From a virus, in the IMG/VR virus record IMGVR_UViG_3300032285_004054, positions 154,401-218,400 of that record: a DNA stretch of 64,000 bases; one strand, written 5' to 3'. This document shows, one piece after another, positions 26,989 to 35,651 of the stretch. Below the pieces are notes generated by a model. The model did no database searches. It was given only the letters and a program-made list of their open reading frames with translations, and had not been told where the DNA came from. A program made the translations under genes and the position numbers. How positions within the stretch are numbered: the stretch's first letter is position 1; every line of letters begins with the position of its first letter.

Positions 26989-27986
26989 CGTTTAAGCTTT
27001 AACTTAGCCTCGATACCTGAGTAAGCGTTATCAACGATATATTTGTACGGAAATTCGTTAAGTTGTAAACTCGTACATACTTCATTTATATCTTTAAATT
27101 TACTAAACTCTTTCGGCCAAATAAAGATCTTCTTACCAGAGTCAACAACTGATAATATCTTCTTATCTACTTCTTTATTATCTTTATCGTTATCGTAGAC
27201 GTATATAAGCTCATGACCAAAGCAAGTATTGAGAAATTGTTCCTGCTTTTCTGTCGTTGATGTACCACCCATTGCTACTGCATTTCTAACAAACATAGCA
27301 TCAATAGGTCCCTCAAAAATAAAGATATACGGTATATCTGAATCAATATTATTTTCGCCGTACAAACATTTTTCACCATACTTAGTTAGGTATTTTGGAA
27401 ATGCATCACCGCACAATACTCTACTCTGATAGCTTTCTATTTTATTATTTTTAGAGTAAAAAGGTATAATAAGTCTATTCTTATGTACCTTGTCATCAAA
27501 TGACATATAAAGAGCCTTAGGTCTATTTACTGCAGTTGTTAATCTTCTCTCTTGACAGTACGTTAACGCACTTTCAATTAACGGCCACTGACTCGTATCT
27601 TTAAAGAAATTACATTGATAGTCTTCAAACAAATTTATACTATCCTCCGGTATTGAAGGAACAGATTTAGTATATGTATTACTATTTTTTGAACTTACCG
27701 GGTCGGTAATTGTGTCATATGTTTTAGATTCTCTTAGAATCTCACTATAGCTTTTTTTACTTACCTCTTGAATCCAAGAAGACTCTTGCCAAGATCTACT
27801 ACAGTTAAAGCAGTAAAAATACCTATCATTAGTAAAATAAAACAAACGCCGCTTACTGCCAGCCGAAGAGCCTTCATTACATATACAACATTCTGCATTG
27901 TAGCACCCCTGGTGTTTTTTGTAAGTAGGTCGCTTGCAGTAGGTATAGATGTTTTGTACAACATAACTTTGAGGTAGTAACTCCAC
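26985..27986 (-). CDS. 61: DNA primase, TOPRIM type (T4 gp61-like)
   Basis: 333 aa. The N-terminal zinc ribbon has Cys33-x2-Cys36 and Cys59-x2-Cys62. The TOPRIM domain starts at FIFEGPIDA (222-230) with the catalytic Glu, and ELIYVYDNDKDN supplies the DxD. It makes RNA primers for lagging-strand synthesis together with the gp41-type helicase, whose gene is about 26 kb away rather than adjacent. Confidence 0.9.
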   Translation of the reverse strand: MELLPQSYVVQNIYTYCKRPTYKKHQGCYNAECCICNEGSSAGSKRRLFYFTNDRYFYCFNCSRSWQESSWIQEVSKKSYSEILRESKTYDTITDPVSSKNSNTYTKSVPSIPEDSINLFEDYQCNFFKDTSQWPLIESALTYCQERRLTTAVNRPKALYMSFDDKVHKNRLIIPFYSKNNKIESYQSRVLCGDAFPKYLTKYGEKCLYGENNIDSDIPYIFIFEGPIDAMFVRNAVAMGGTSTTEKQEQFLNTCFGHELIYVYDNDKDNKEVDKKILSVVDSGKKIFIWPKEFSKFKDINEVCTSLQLNEFPYKYIVDNAYSGIEAKLKLKR

Positions 27987-28013
27987 CTCAATAGTATACT
28001 ATATTTTTATAAC

Positions 28014-28487
28014 TTATCTACGGGGAGCAGGCTGATTACCAGCTCCAGAAGCTAGATCACGAGAGCGCTTTGAGGAATTAATAAGATAACCATTTAAAAC
28101 CTCTATAAGACTACGAACTTGTTCTGCAATCTTGATAATATCTGTGGATGTGTCTCTAGAGATACCAGCAAAAAGGCTACCAGCAACATCAATATCATTT
28201 ACAAATTTCTGTAATGAATCACCTTTAGGGTTGTTTAAAGCATCAGCAAATTGTTCGAGCTTCTCAATCTGGGAGGAAAGATTACCAGCGTGCTCACCTG
28301 TACCGGTAGCAACAGGAGCAGGTTCTACACCATAGTTATCAGGAACAGGTTCATTTGTTGTTGAATCGTCTCCCTCTGAAGGTACCTGACCGTCGGTAGG
28401 AGGAGGTACATCTGTAGGAGCTGGAGCAGGAGGAGCAACTGTTTCATCTGCTTCAATTAATAGTGTATAAAGCTTCTTAAAGTCCAT
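28014..28487 (-). CDS. Pro-rich protein with capsid-targeting-like N-terminus
   Basis: 157 aa. FKKLYTLLIE followed by ADE is the signal (L-I-E before A). Residues 15-65 are Pro/Thr/Val low complexity and the C-terminal 90 residues are helical (LEQFADALNNPKGDSLQKF). Divergent from 28504 with 16 bp of A/T between, containing ATAAATA. Inferred virion-internal protein. Confidence 0.7.
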   Translation of the reverse strand: MDFKKLYTLLIEADETVAPPAPAPTDVPPPTDGQVPSEGDDSTTNEPVPDNYGVEPAPVATGTGEHAGNLSSQIEKLEQFADALNNPKGDSLQKFVNDIDVAGSLFAGISRDTSTDIIKIAEQVRSLIEVLNGYLINSSKRSRDLASGAGNQPAPRR

Positions 28488-28503
28488 AAATTATATAATA
28501 TTT

Positions 28504-28854
28504 ATGTTATTATTTATTAATCTTGTTTGTATTGTAGTGAGTATTTTGTTTATTTGGAACAAGACAGATGCTTTTATAAGTTATTGTGAGTTATTAGGAT
28601 GGTTTAAAACTACCATAAACAACTATAATTTAACATCTAATTTAAGTTTTCCACAGTTTTTATACGTTACCTATAAGCATAGTATGAAAAACAAATTGAC
28701 GCTGTTCTCCCTAAAGCTAATAACTTGTCCTATATGTCTAGGTCTGTGGTTAAGCAGTATACTATGCTTACTTACAGGTGTATTTGCATACACGTTAATA
28801 GTTTTTATATTATCCGTAATACTATATTCTATTTTAGAACGCCTGTACTCTTAA
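28504..28854 (+). CDS. Membrane protein with CPICLGLWL motif
   Basis: 116 aa. An N-terminal transmembrane helix (INLVCIVVSILFIW), a middle polar part, then TCPICLGLWLSSILCLLTG and a last helix VFILSVILYSILERLY. The CPxCxGxWL motif is typical of small phage and bacterial inner-membrane proteins of unknown role. Converges on the nuclease gene. Confidence 0.7.
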   Translation: MLLFINLVCIVVSILFIWNKTDAFISYCELLGWFKTTINNYNLTSNLSFPQFLYVTYKHSMKNKLTLFSLKLITCPICLGLWLSSILCLLTGVFAYTLIVFILSVILYSILERLYS

Positions 28855-29629
28855 TATGTGTTAAAATATTCTCGATACGTTCCTGCATCGGGTTTAACTT
28901 AATGAGCTTATATTCAGTATTAATTACGTTAAACCAAATTACATAGGTATTTTTAATTTCTATTTTAGAATACTTTTCTATGAAATTTTTATACGCTGCA
29001 AGCTGCAAACTATAGGTATTAAATTCACAAACTTGTAGATCCGAAATAGGGTCATGATAAATTTCGTCAAATTTATTTGTAAAACGAATATCTTTATTTG
29101 TTTTATAGTCGTATATTTCAAAACCATTTACCTTTGGATTATACACTAATAAATCCATCATACCGCAAATACCTGTATCGTTAATATCACCGACAACTAA
29201 TTCGTTTTTAATTGGCAGTAGATAGTTGTAGTCGTCGTAAAATTTATGAAACTGTTTAACCAGCTCTAATACTTCTTTGTTAAGATTTTCATGAACCTCT
29301 TCACCAATTTCTTTTATTACAGCGTCTCTATTATAAGGTATAACCTTATTATTGTAATAATTTTCAATATAGTTATGAAGAATTGTACCTTTCCATGTGG
29401 AGTACAAATTATTAATTCTCCACGTTTCTAAAATCTCTTCAGGTGTAACGCCGAGCTGTTGCGCTTTAATATTTGACCATTTTACTTTATCGAACTTAGG
29501 CTTATACTTTTCTAGTAATCCTGTTACAGATAAAGAAGGCGCAGGTCTTCCTTTAATTAGATATCTATGATTGTGATGTAAAAATGTAATTGCATCAAAT
29601 ACACGCAAGCTTTGTAGTTCTTCAAACAT
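28829..29629 (-). CDS. PD-(D/E)XK nuclease (RecB/Cas4-like)
   Basis: 266 aa. GICGMMDLLVYN gives the motif II Asp and FEIYDYKTNKDI the E-x-Y-D-Y-K-T-N-K motif III with catalytic Lys. No iron-sulphur cysteines, so RecB-like rather than Cas4. Predicted exonuclease in recombination or end processing; host-DNA degradation is another possibility. It shares one base with the upstream gene. Confidence 0.85.
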   Translation of the reverse strand: MFEELQSLRVFDAITFLHHNHRYLIKGRPAPSLSVTGLLEKYKPKFDKVKWSNIKAQQLGVTPEEILETWRINNLYSTWKGTILHNYIENYYNNKVIPYNRDAVIKEIGEEVHENLNKEVLELVKQFHKFYDDYNYLLPIKNELVVGDINDTGICGMMDLLVYNPKVNGFEIYDYKTNKDIRFTNKFDEIYHDPISDLQVCEFNTYSLQLAAYKNFIEKYSKIEIKNTYVIWFNVINTEYKLIKLNPMQERIENILTHIKSTGVLK

Positions 29630-30240
29630 TATTTTAATCTCTTAATAGGGCAGCAACAATGCTTGTATATATTACAACCACCGCAATGACGACCGTTATC
29701 AAGGTAGATATGAGGTCTTGCGCATGCAAAATGAGTAATTGACTTTACATCATCCGGGTTTGTCATATCCAAAAACTTAGGATCACCTTTAGGTTTTAGG
29801 ATATATTTCGAGGGATTAGGATCATTAATAAAATCGTTCAAAGCTTTTCTTTGAGCTCTCCTCTTAGCTCGCTCTCTATTTTTAATCTTAGGAGCATAAC
29901 ATTTCAAATACTTAAGAGGTAGCTCGGTATTATCCCTGTATTTGTATTTGTTACGAATTTCAATATCTGTGAATCCGTCTTTAAGCATCTTTCTTGCATC
30001 CTTACAAACGTAGTATTGTACATACTCAGACGAAGAAGGAAACTTAAGCTTAATAGCCTGCTTCTCAAGCATTGCTTTACTAATTTTAAATTCCTGACCA
30101 GTAAGAATACAAATAACAACTGGCTTACGAGGACGCTTGAGCACTCTCTCTTTTTTAACCTTAACTGGTTTTGTTTTAACAGGCTTAGGCTTAACAGTCT
30201 TAACCTTCGTAGGTTTAACTTTCTTTTTCTTTTTAATCAT
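29629..30240 (-). CDS. Basic protein with C-terminal Cys/His cluster
   Basis: 203 aa. The first 38 residues are nearly all Lys, Val, Pro and Thr, followed by VICILTGQEFKISKAMLEKQ. The C-terminus GRHCGGCNIYKHCCC is a probable zinc site. Nucleic-acid binding is likely; family not recognised. Co-transcribed with the nuclease. Confidence 0.7.
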   Translation of the reverse strand: MIKKKKKVKPTKVKTVKPKPVKTKPVKVKKERVLKRPRKPVVICILTGQEFKISKAMLEKQAIKLKFPSSSEYVQYYVCKDARKMLKDGFTDIEIRNKYKYRDNTELPLKYLKCYAPKIKNRERAKRRAQRKALNDFINDPNPSKYILKPKGDPKFLDMTNPDDVKSITHFACARPHIYLDNGRHCGGCNIYKHCCCPIKRLK

Positions 30241-30245
30241 AAATA
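30238..30245 (+). promoter_or_regulatory. Late promoter octamer
   Basis: CATAAATA followed by AAATAT and the ATG at 30252. Confidence 0.55.
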
Positions 30246-30251
30246 AAATAT

Positions 30252-30437
30252 ATGCCCATCATTAAAGGAAATAAAGCAAAAAGTAAAAAATCAATTGCTA
30301 AAAATATTAAAACCGAGCTAAAAGCAGGTAAGCCTAAAAAACAAGCAGTAGCCATTGCTTTAAGTTTAGCGGGTAAAAAGAAGAAAACTGTCAAGGAATC
30401 TTTTGACAGTGTAGTTGCTTCTATACTTGGTGAATAA
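30252..30437 (+). CDS. Small basic phage protein with the signal-like motif at its C-terminus
   Basis: 61 aa. The first part (KAKSKKSIAKNIKTELKAGK, then KQAVAIALSLAGKKKK) is a widespread small phage protein type. It ends with SFDSVVASILGE, nearly the same as the N-terminal LFDNIVNSILKE of 17932-18198. So the motif is at the end of the protein here. Late promoter upstream, rho-independent terminator just downstream. Confidence 0.75.
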   Translation: MPIIKGNKAKSKKSIAKNIKTELKAGKPKKQAVAIALSLAGKKKKTVKESFDSVVASILGE

Positions 30438-30440
30438 AAG

Positions 30441-30470
30441 AAAAACGGCCGGATTTCTCCGGCCGTTTCT
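30441..30470. terminator. Bidirectional rho-independent terminator
   Basis: Stem ACGGCCGG/CCGGCCGT with a six-base loop, flanked by A5 and T3-rich runs. It lies between convergent genes 30252-30437 and 30485-30715. Confidence 0.85.
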
Positions 30471-30484
30471 TAAGTTAAGAACAA

Positions 30485-30715
30485 TTAGCGATTACCCTTA
30501 ACGCGTGCCCAACGACCCTTGTTGTCACGTACGTTGTAGTAGCGTGCACGGAGGAGGGCAGTATTGGTACGATCAACGAAACCAAGGAACTCGTACTTGG
30601 AAGGGTTGATGTAGTTCTCCACGATGCTCTCCCTCATGGTACGAGGCATTGCGGAATCGACGTCAAAGTTAGCAATCTCGCTAACATTCTTTGTTGTGAT
30701 GGTGTTGTTTGTCAT
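30485..30715 (-). CDS. Small hypothetical protein, higher GC than neighbours
   Basis: 76 aa. ENYINPSKYEFLGFVDRTNT and a basic end (RARYYNVRDNKGRWARVKGNR). Codon use is noticeably more GC-rich than the surrounding genes, as in highly expressed or recently acquired genes. Monocistronic, with its own terminator. Confidence 0.75.
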   Translation of the reverse strand: MTNNTITTKNVSEIANFDVDSAMPRTMRESIVENYINPSKYEFLGFVDRTNTALLRARYYNVRDNKGRWARVKGNR

Positions 30716-30745
30716 AACGATTTTTATAATAGAAGCTGCTTTCTA

Positions 30746-31912
30746 TTATTCAACTGAAAAACCAATAATTCTTTTTTCACTCTTAACGTCACCATGTACG
30801 TTTTCTACTTCGGCATTGTAAATTTCAGCCAAAGACATAGGCTCTGTAACTTTAACTTTAAGCTTCATCTTCTTAACAAGCTTTTGTGCTGTTTTTACAG
30901 AAAGTTTATCAAATTGATATTCTTTCTTAAGTCTTCCCTTACGTAAGAGAGCTTGATCGAGTTCATGTCTCGGGTTATTGTAAGTTGCAATAATTGAGAT
31001 ATTAAAAATATCCCCCATCATACCGTCTGTAAGGTTTAGAATAGTAGAAACTAGGGACGATTGATCACCACCCTCTCTTTGAAGAAGTGCTTTCTCAGCA
31101 TCTTCAATAATTAGAATACTAGATTTTTTATCAAGAAGTGCAGGTAGAAAGGACGGATCAACAATTGCATCAATAAAGTTTGTCGGTACGTAAATCATAT
31201 TACGCTTAACAACTGATGAAAGGTATTTGATATAAGTTGTCTTACCTGTACCAGGGTCGCCATGAAACAAATACAAACCGCTTTTGTTCTTGTTTAACTC
31301 TTCAACGATCTCATCATGCACTTTTTCTAATTCTGGCTCATAATGAGTTGTAATATCATATGTTTCAGGTAAAACAACTTCAAAAGGTTCAAAATTAAAA
31401 CCACTAGCTGTTTTTATAATTGTATGAATTACAGCTTTATAATTTGGTTTATAGATAAATTCTTCAAAGTCTTCTAAAGGCGGACGAACACCTGGAGGAT
31501 GATAAAAACGTAGAACATAATACTGTTCTTTAGTGTTATTAACACTTCTTTGTTCAGCCATTTCAATTTCAATAACAATATTTTCTTTGTATAGATATGT
31601 ACCTCTGTATTGTGCATCCCCATCTTCTTCCCACGTTAAACCTCCGTCATCTACATAACCTGAAGCTCCTTTACTAAGTTCATTAGGTACAAAAATCCAA
31701 TCAGAAATTAGCTTACCTTTTTCTTTAATTATTTCTACTGCATTAAAACTATATTGAAATGAAGAGTTGTACACACAAGGACAGCATTTAAATCTTTCCA
31801 TAAAGAAAGATCCAACAGGCAATATATGGGTTGTGTGACTTTTTGTAAAAAAATCATGAGACTTATCAAAGATTAAAGGATCGCCGTCTCCTGAGATGGT
31901 AATTTTTTTCAT
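30746..31912 (-). CDS. AAA+ ATPase (BCS1-like)
   Basis: 388 aa. LYLFHGDPGTGKTTYIKYLS is Walker A (about residue 215), SILIIEDAEKALL Walker B, SIIATYNN sensor 1 and ALLRKGRLKKEY the arginine-finger region of the BCS1/spastin clade. The N-terminal 190 residues are a separate beta-rich domain with no known match. Four-nt overlap with the GMP reductase-like gene upstream. Possible chaperone or remodelling enzyme. Confidence 0.85.
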   Translation of the reverse strand: MKKITISGDGDPLIFDKSHDFFTKSHTTHILPVGSFFMERFKCCPCVYNSSFQYSFNAVEIIKEKGKLISDWIFVPNELSKGASGYVDDGGLTWEEDGDAQYRGTYLYKENIVIEIEMAEQRSVNNTKEQYYVLRFYHPPGVRPPLEDFEEFIYKPNYKAVIHTIIKTASGFNFEPFEVVLPETYDITTHYEPELEKVHDEIVEELNKNKSGLYLFHGDPGTGKTTYIKYLSSVVKRNMIYVPTNFIDAIVDPSFLPALLDKKSSILIIEDAEKALLQREGGDQSSLVSTILNLTDGMMGDIFNISIIATYNNPRHELDQALLRKGRLKKEYQFDKLSVKTAQKLVKKMKLKVKVTEPMSLAEIYNAEVENVHGDVKSEKRIIGFSVE

Positions 31913-32850
31913 TTTAATGTAACGTAGTTGATATACTTTAAGGACGATAAATCATTACCGCCAGCGTAACTTATAGAAGACTGTAGTGACTGTTTAATTT
32001 CTGCTAAACGTTGCTCAAGGGTAACTCCCTGCTCAAGCTCTAACAGCGTACCTTCAATATGTTTATTTTCTTTCTTTGCTGAAAAACTTGCAGAACCAAA
32101 ATACACTTTACGTCCATTTACAGTAGGAGCAGGAGAATCAGCACATGATGCAAATAATGAACCTGCCATGGTTATTGTAGCACCAGCGGAAATAGCTTTA
32201 GCAATATCACCGTAATATCTAATACCTCCATCTGCAATAATAGGAATACATGCTTCCTTGGCACAATTTTGTACAGCCGTGAACATCGGTATATGAAAAC
32301 CGGTTTGCAGTCTTGTGGTACATGCTCTACCAGGCCCGATCCCTACTTTCAAGGCATTAGCTCCCCAATTAGTTAAATCAGTTACTGCTTCAGGAGTAGT
32401 AATATTACCTGCTATAATAAAAGTATTCGGAAAAAATAGTTTGATATAATCAATCATCCTACGAACTTTTTCGTGATGACCGTGAGCTACATCAATAGTA
32501 ATATAATCGACCCTTAATCTATCATCGTAAATTCTATTTAACTCATCGTAACTATCCTGATTAACACCAGTACTGATACTAATAATATGATGACCTAAAT
32601 CATTAAATTTTAAAACAAACGGGTAGGTAATCTTGTTAAAACGATGCATTACATAAAAGTAATTGTTTAAACTCATCCATCCTGCCCAGTCCTCACTTAT
32701 TACCGTTTCCATATTTGACGGTACAATAGGAAGTTTGAAATTGTAGTTTCCTAATCTTACAGATGTATCAGCTAGAGATCTACTCTCAAGTTGAGAGTAT
32801 TGAGGTACGAGGTAAACATCGTCGTAACAGAGAGCTGGCTTAACATTCAT
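31909..32850 (-). CDS. guaC: GMP reductase/IMP dehydrogenase-family enzyme
   Basis: 313 aa TIM barrel without CBS domains. LCYDDVYLVPQ, IDVAHGH (119-125), the active-site loop KVGIGPGRACTTR with Cys177, and IIADGGIRYYGDIAKA are all intact. The single-domain size and YFGSASFSAKKEN favour GMP reductase (GMP to IMP) over IMP dehydrogenase. Removing GMP or feeding purine conversion would fit a phage that replaces guanine in its DNA, but this is inference. Confidence 0.85.
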   Translation of the reverse strand: MNVKPALCYDDVYLVPQYSQLESRSLADTSVRLGNYNFKLPIVPSNMETVISEDWAGWMSLNNYFYVMHRFNKITYPFVLKFNDLGHHIISISTGVNQDSYDELNRIYDDRLRVDYITIDVAHGHHEKVRRMIDYIKLFFPNTFIIAGNITTPEAVTDLTNWGANALKVGIGPGRACTTRLQTGFHIPMFTAVQNCAKEACIPIIADGGIRYYGDIAKAISAGATITMAGSLFASCADSPAPTVNGRKVYFGSASFSAKKENKHIEGTLLELEQGVTLEQRLAEIKQSLQSSISYAGGNDLSSLKYINYVTLK

Positions 32851-32870
32851 AAGTGTGTAAAATTACACCT

Positions 32871-33065
32871 ATGATTTTACGTACAATAATCATATTATCA
32901 ACCTGTTTATTAACAGGCTGTCTTTCACTACAAAAAGATGATTACGGTAACACTTGCTTAGGAAATAAAATACTTACACTTAAGGGAGTAGTCAATACAG
33001 AAGATTACAGAATAACCCCTCAAAAACCTCCAGGTCTAGATAACACAGTTACAATATTTTTTTAA
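32871..33065 (+). CDS. Small lipoprotein
   Basis: 64 aa from the ATG at 32871 (an upstream ATG at 32853 would spoil the signal). ILRTIIILSTCLLTGC is a lipoprotein signal peptide with lipobox LTGC. The mature part is 48 residues without a known domain. Outer or inner membrane lipoprotein; a spanin-like role is conceivable but there is no adjacent i-spanin. Confidence 0.65.
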   Translation: MILRTIIILSTCLLTGCLSLQKDDYGNTCLGNKILTLKGVVNTEDYRITPQKPPGLDNTVTIFF

Positions 33066-33066
33066 G

Positions 33067-33100
33067 AAAAAAAAAAAGGGCCCGTAAGGGCCCTTTTTTA
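33067..33100. terminator. Bidirectional rho-independent terminator
   Basis: AAAGGGCCC/GGGCCCTTT hairpin with a four-base loop, A11 on one side and T6 on the other, between convergent genes. Confidence 0.9.
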
Positions 33101-33112
33101 GGTTATATGTTC

Positions 33113-34195
33113 TTAGGCTCCTACGGGAGTAAGAAACGGGTTAGGCGCCATTGAAGCAAGATCCGGTCCAGAGAAGAACAGATCGGATGCAAGACGGTTG
33201 ATCTCCATACGTGTAGCAATCTCCTCATCCGTAAGCTTATGAGTAGCCGTATGGGTGAGCTGATTGAACAGATCGTAACTGTTAATGTTTGAGTTAGCAG
33301 ATGCCAACCAGCGATTGTTTTGCTTCTTAACATCCACCCCGATTGAAGCATAACGAGTCTTGATAACTTCGTCGTTAAAGACTTCTGCAGCGAGTTCCTT
33401 ATCGTAGTTTGCAACAACAGCCTTAGCAGCATAAAACTCCCTCAAAGAGGCGTTATTGCTACGAAGACGGTTACAACCCTGTTGAATCTCTTCCTTGTAC
33501 CCTTCACCGCCTAGGTAACGTCCAATCTGACGATCGAAAGTCTTCTGTGTGAGTTCAGTGCTTGAAACAAAACGCTGAGCCATACGATGAACAGCTTGCA
33601 TGCCGTTCGAGCAAACAAGTCGCAGAAAGTAAGGATAGGATTGAAGTTTATTGAGTGACATACTCAAGCCAAATCCGCCTTTCCAGAGATCTTGACCGTC
33701 ACCGAAGACGTCGATATCAGCGTTAGGGTTCTTAAAGTCAATATTAATTGAAATATTAACAGGGTCAAAGTTCATACTACGAAGTTCTAGATCTACGTTT
33801 GTACCTCGAAGATACTCCTCAGTAAAGCGAAGACCGTTAGTAAGATCTACCGGTTTCTCTTCGGTAGACTCATGATTTAGGATGCGAGTAATATATTGAT
33901 CTTTATGATTTACTACTGCAGTTACAACTTTATTCTCTTTAATATTTGAGAGAGCGTCATGCAAAGGAGCCCACTGAGAGGCATCATCTTTAATTTCATT
34001 AACCAAATCGTCCTTAATTCCAAGGACACCAAGAAGGTTACTTAGAGAAGTCTCTCCGAGCCTGTTTCCATTAGCGGAAAAAGAGTTTCCACTCTTTTCG
34101 ATGTCTTTGACGGCGAGAGGCACCAACGAATAACCGTTCAATGTCTCTTGAATGCTGCTACGATGAGCTACGTATTTTTCTAGTGTTGTTGTCAT
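33113..34195 (-). CDS. DUF932-like phage protein
   Basis: 360 aa. LRLVCSNGMQAVHRM matches the LVCxNGM signature of DUF932/YfjQ-type proteins found in phages and plasmids. GC-rich codons compared with neighbours suggest strong expression. Function unknown; a terminator follows it. Confidence 0.8.
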   Translation of the reverse strand: MTTTLEKYVAHRSSIQETLNGYSLVPLAVKDIEKSGNSFSANGNRLGETSLSNLLGVLGIKDDLVNEIKDDASQWAPLHDALSNIKENKVVTAVVNHKDQYITRILNHESTEEKPVDLTNGLRFTEEYLRGTNVDLELRSMNFDPVNISINIDFKNPNADIDVFGDGQDLWKGGFGLSMSLNKLQSYPYFLRLVCSNGMQAVHRMAQRFVSSTELTQKTFDRQIGRYLGGEGYKEEIQQGCNRLRSNNASLREFYAAKAVVANYDKELAAEVFNDEVIKTRYASIGVDVKKQNNRWLASANSNINSYDLFNQLTHTATHKLTDEEIATRMEINRLASDLFFSGPDLASMAPNPFLTPVGA

Positions 34196-34240
34196 ACCCC
34201 TACATTATACGGGATATAATTTTGAACTCCAGCAATTTTT

Positions 34241-34522
34241 TTAATCTTCCGGAAATTCTTTTTGCTTCCTAAAAACTTCTACAGTTTTAAGTAATTCTGC
34301 TTTATCGTTTGTGTTGAGAAGTCGATGTAGCATATCACTCTCTTCAATTAGTGTTTTTATTTTACCGGCAAGTAAGTCAGGAGCTTGAACACCTGCAATA
34401 TGTTGACAGGAACGTAAAGATGTATAAGCCTGTCTGTATTTTTCGTTTTCTTCAACGAGTTTTTGTATGTCACTATTAAACTGTATCGTAACGCCCTGTT
34501 TAAGTCTAGTGTGCGGTGTCAT
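34241..34522 (-). CDS. Small coiled-coil protein
   Basis: 93 aa, helical with heptad-like stretches (IQKLVEENEKYRQAYTSL). No family recognised. Divergent from the Hc1-like gene, with about 55 bp between. Confidence 0.6.
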   Translation of the reverse strand: MTPHTRLKQGVTIQFNSDIQKLVEENEKYRQAYTSLRSCQHIAGVQAPDLLAGKIKTLIEESDMLHRLLNTNDKAELLKTVEVFRKQKEFPED

Positions 34523-34576
34523 AGCTAAAATATTTATACTTGATAAGGTACTTTTACAAAAATAAATAAACCGATT

Positions 34577-34765
34577 ATGCCAAATACATCAAACACAATA
34601 ATTGAACTTGTAAATACTTTTGCTGCTGAAGCAGGTAAATTTTACGAGGGTAACAATGCCGCCGGCGCAAGAGCCCGGAAAGCTCTTCAGGAAATAATCA
34701 AGTACGGTCGTGACGAACGCAAGAGAATTCAGGAAGAGAAAAACGCACGTAAAGCTGCAAAGTAA
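34577..34765 (+). CDS. Histone H1-like (Hc1-type) DNA-binding protein
   Basis: 62 aa. FAAEAGKFYEGNNAAGARAR KALQEI, with Lys/Arg/Glu-rich helical tail, follows the short Hc1-like proteins known from Chlamydiae, Bacteroidota and Verrucomicrobia (pattern AEKFYxKGNxAAGxRxRKxLQ). It would condense DNA, either host or phage. AATAAATA lies eight bases before the start. A useful hint to the host lineage. Confidence 0.72.
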   Translation: MPNTSNTIIELVNTFAAEAGKFYEGNNAAGARARKALQEIIKYGRDERKRIQEEKNARKAAK

Positions 34766-34767
34766 AA

Positions 34768-35406
34768 GTGTCAGTTAAACTCGTATCGGTTACAAAACCG
34801 GTTATTGAGGGAATCACGAGCGCAGAGGATTTAATTTCTTACTGCGCTCGTGTCAGTAACCCTACTAATCAGTTTAATACAGAAACAGCTCCTAAGCTTC
34901 TTGCTTATCTTATAAAGCATAAGCATTGGTCACCATTTGAAATGGTATCTATGACCGTGGAGATTAAAACTTCTAGAGCTATTGCTGCTCAAATTCTTCG
35001 TCATCGTAGTTTTTCTTTTCAAGAGTTTTCTCAAAGATACTCTACAGCGACAGAACTCGAAGATATTGAATGGAGACTACAAGGTAAGACTAACCGTCAA
35101 GTAGGAGATGAAAAAGTCGATCTTAGTATAGGTGCATTAACAAAATTACATTTTTTACAAACAAAGTCTAAAGAATTGTATGATGAACTAATTAATTCAG
35201 GTATTGCAAAAGAATGCGCTAGAATGGTATTACCACTCAATACATCAACTACTTTATATATGAGCGGTACAATTCGTTCATGGATACATTATCTACAAAT
35301 ACGTAGCGACGAAACAACTCAAAAAGAGCATAGAGTTATTGCTATTAAAATTAGAGAGCTGTTTAACCAACAATTCCCAGTTGTTTCAGAAGCATTAAAT
35401 TGGTAA
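34768..35406 (+). CDS. thyX: ThyX, flavin-dependent thymidylate synthase
   Basis: 212 aa with a GTG start. The ThyX motif RHRSFSFQEFSQRYS is at 78-92 and RSWIHYLQIRSDETTQKEHR is the conserved C-terminal FAD/dUMP region. It makes dTMP from dUMP using methylene-tetrahydrofolate and NADPH. Two bases after the Hc1-like gene. Confidence 0.95.
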   Translation: MSVKLVSVTKPVIEGITSAEDLISYCARVSNPTNQFNTETAPKLLAYLIKHKHWSPFEMVSMTVEIKTSRAIAAQILRHRSFSFQEFSQRYSTATELEDIEWRLQGKTNRQVGDEKVDLSIGALTKLHFLQTKSKELYDELINSGIAKECARMVLPLNTSTTLYMSGTIRSWIHYLQIRSDETTQKEHRVIAIKIRELFNQQFPVVSEALNW

Positions 35407-35407
35407 G

Positions 35408-35479
35408 TGGAATCGATGGGACTCGAACCCATAACCAATAGATTAAAAGTCTACTGCTCTACCATTGAGCTACGATTCC
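35408..35479 (-). tRNA. tRNA-Lys (anticodon TTT)
   Basis: Cloverleaf with acceptor GGAATCG/CGATTCC, anticodon loop CTTTTAA, A73. CCA not encoded. First-listed of a seven-tRNA cluster. Confidence 0.9.
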
Positions 35480-35483
35480 AAAA

Positions 35484-35558
35484 TGGTGCACGATGAGGGG
35501 ATCGAACCCCCGACCTTGTCCGTGTAAAGGACCTGCTCTACCGCTAAGCTAATCGTGC
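35484..35558 (-). tRNA. tRNA-Val (anticodon TAC)
   Basis: Acceptor GCACGAT/ATCGTGC, loop TTTACAC, A73, CCA encoded. Confidence 0.88.
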
Positions 35559-35564
35559 TAAAAG

Positions 35565-35644
35565 TGCTCATGGAGGGACTTGAACCCCCACCCTTACGGA
35601 CTAGATCCTAAGTCTAGCGCGGCTGCCAATTACGCCACATGAGC
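35565..35644 (-). tRNA. tRNA-Leu (anticodon TAG)
   Basis: Acceptor GCTCATG/CATGAGC, loop CTTAGGA, A73. Variable arm of about 11 bases, short for type II but paired. Confidence 0.88.
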
Positions 35645-35651
35645 TTTAAAA

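Noticed and set aside
28829-29629. Cas4 nuclease
   Set aside because: PD-(D/E)XK motifs are present but the four Fe-S cysteines of Cas4 are not.
33121-33432. 103-aa minus-strand frame with many Ser/Leu/Arg
   Set aside because: Fully inside the DUF932-like gene in another frame, with shadow-type composition.
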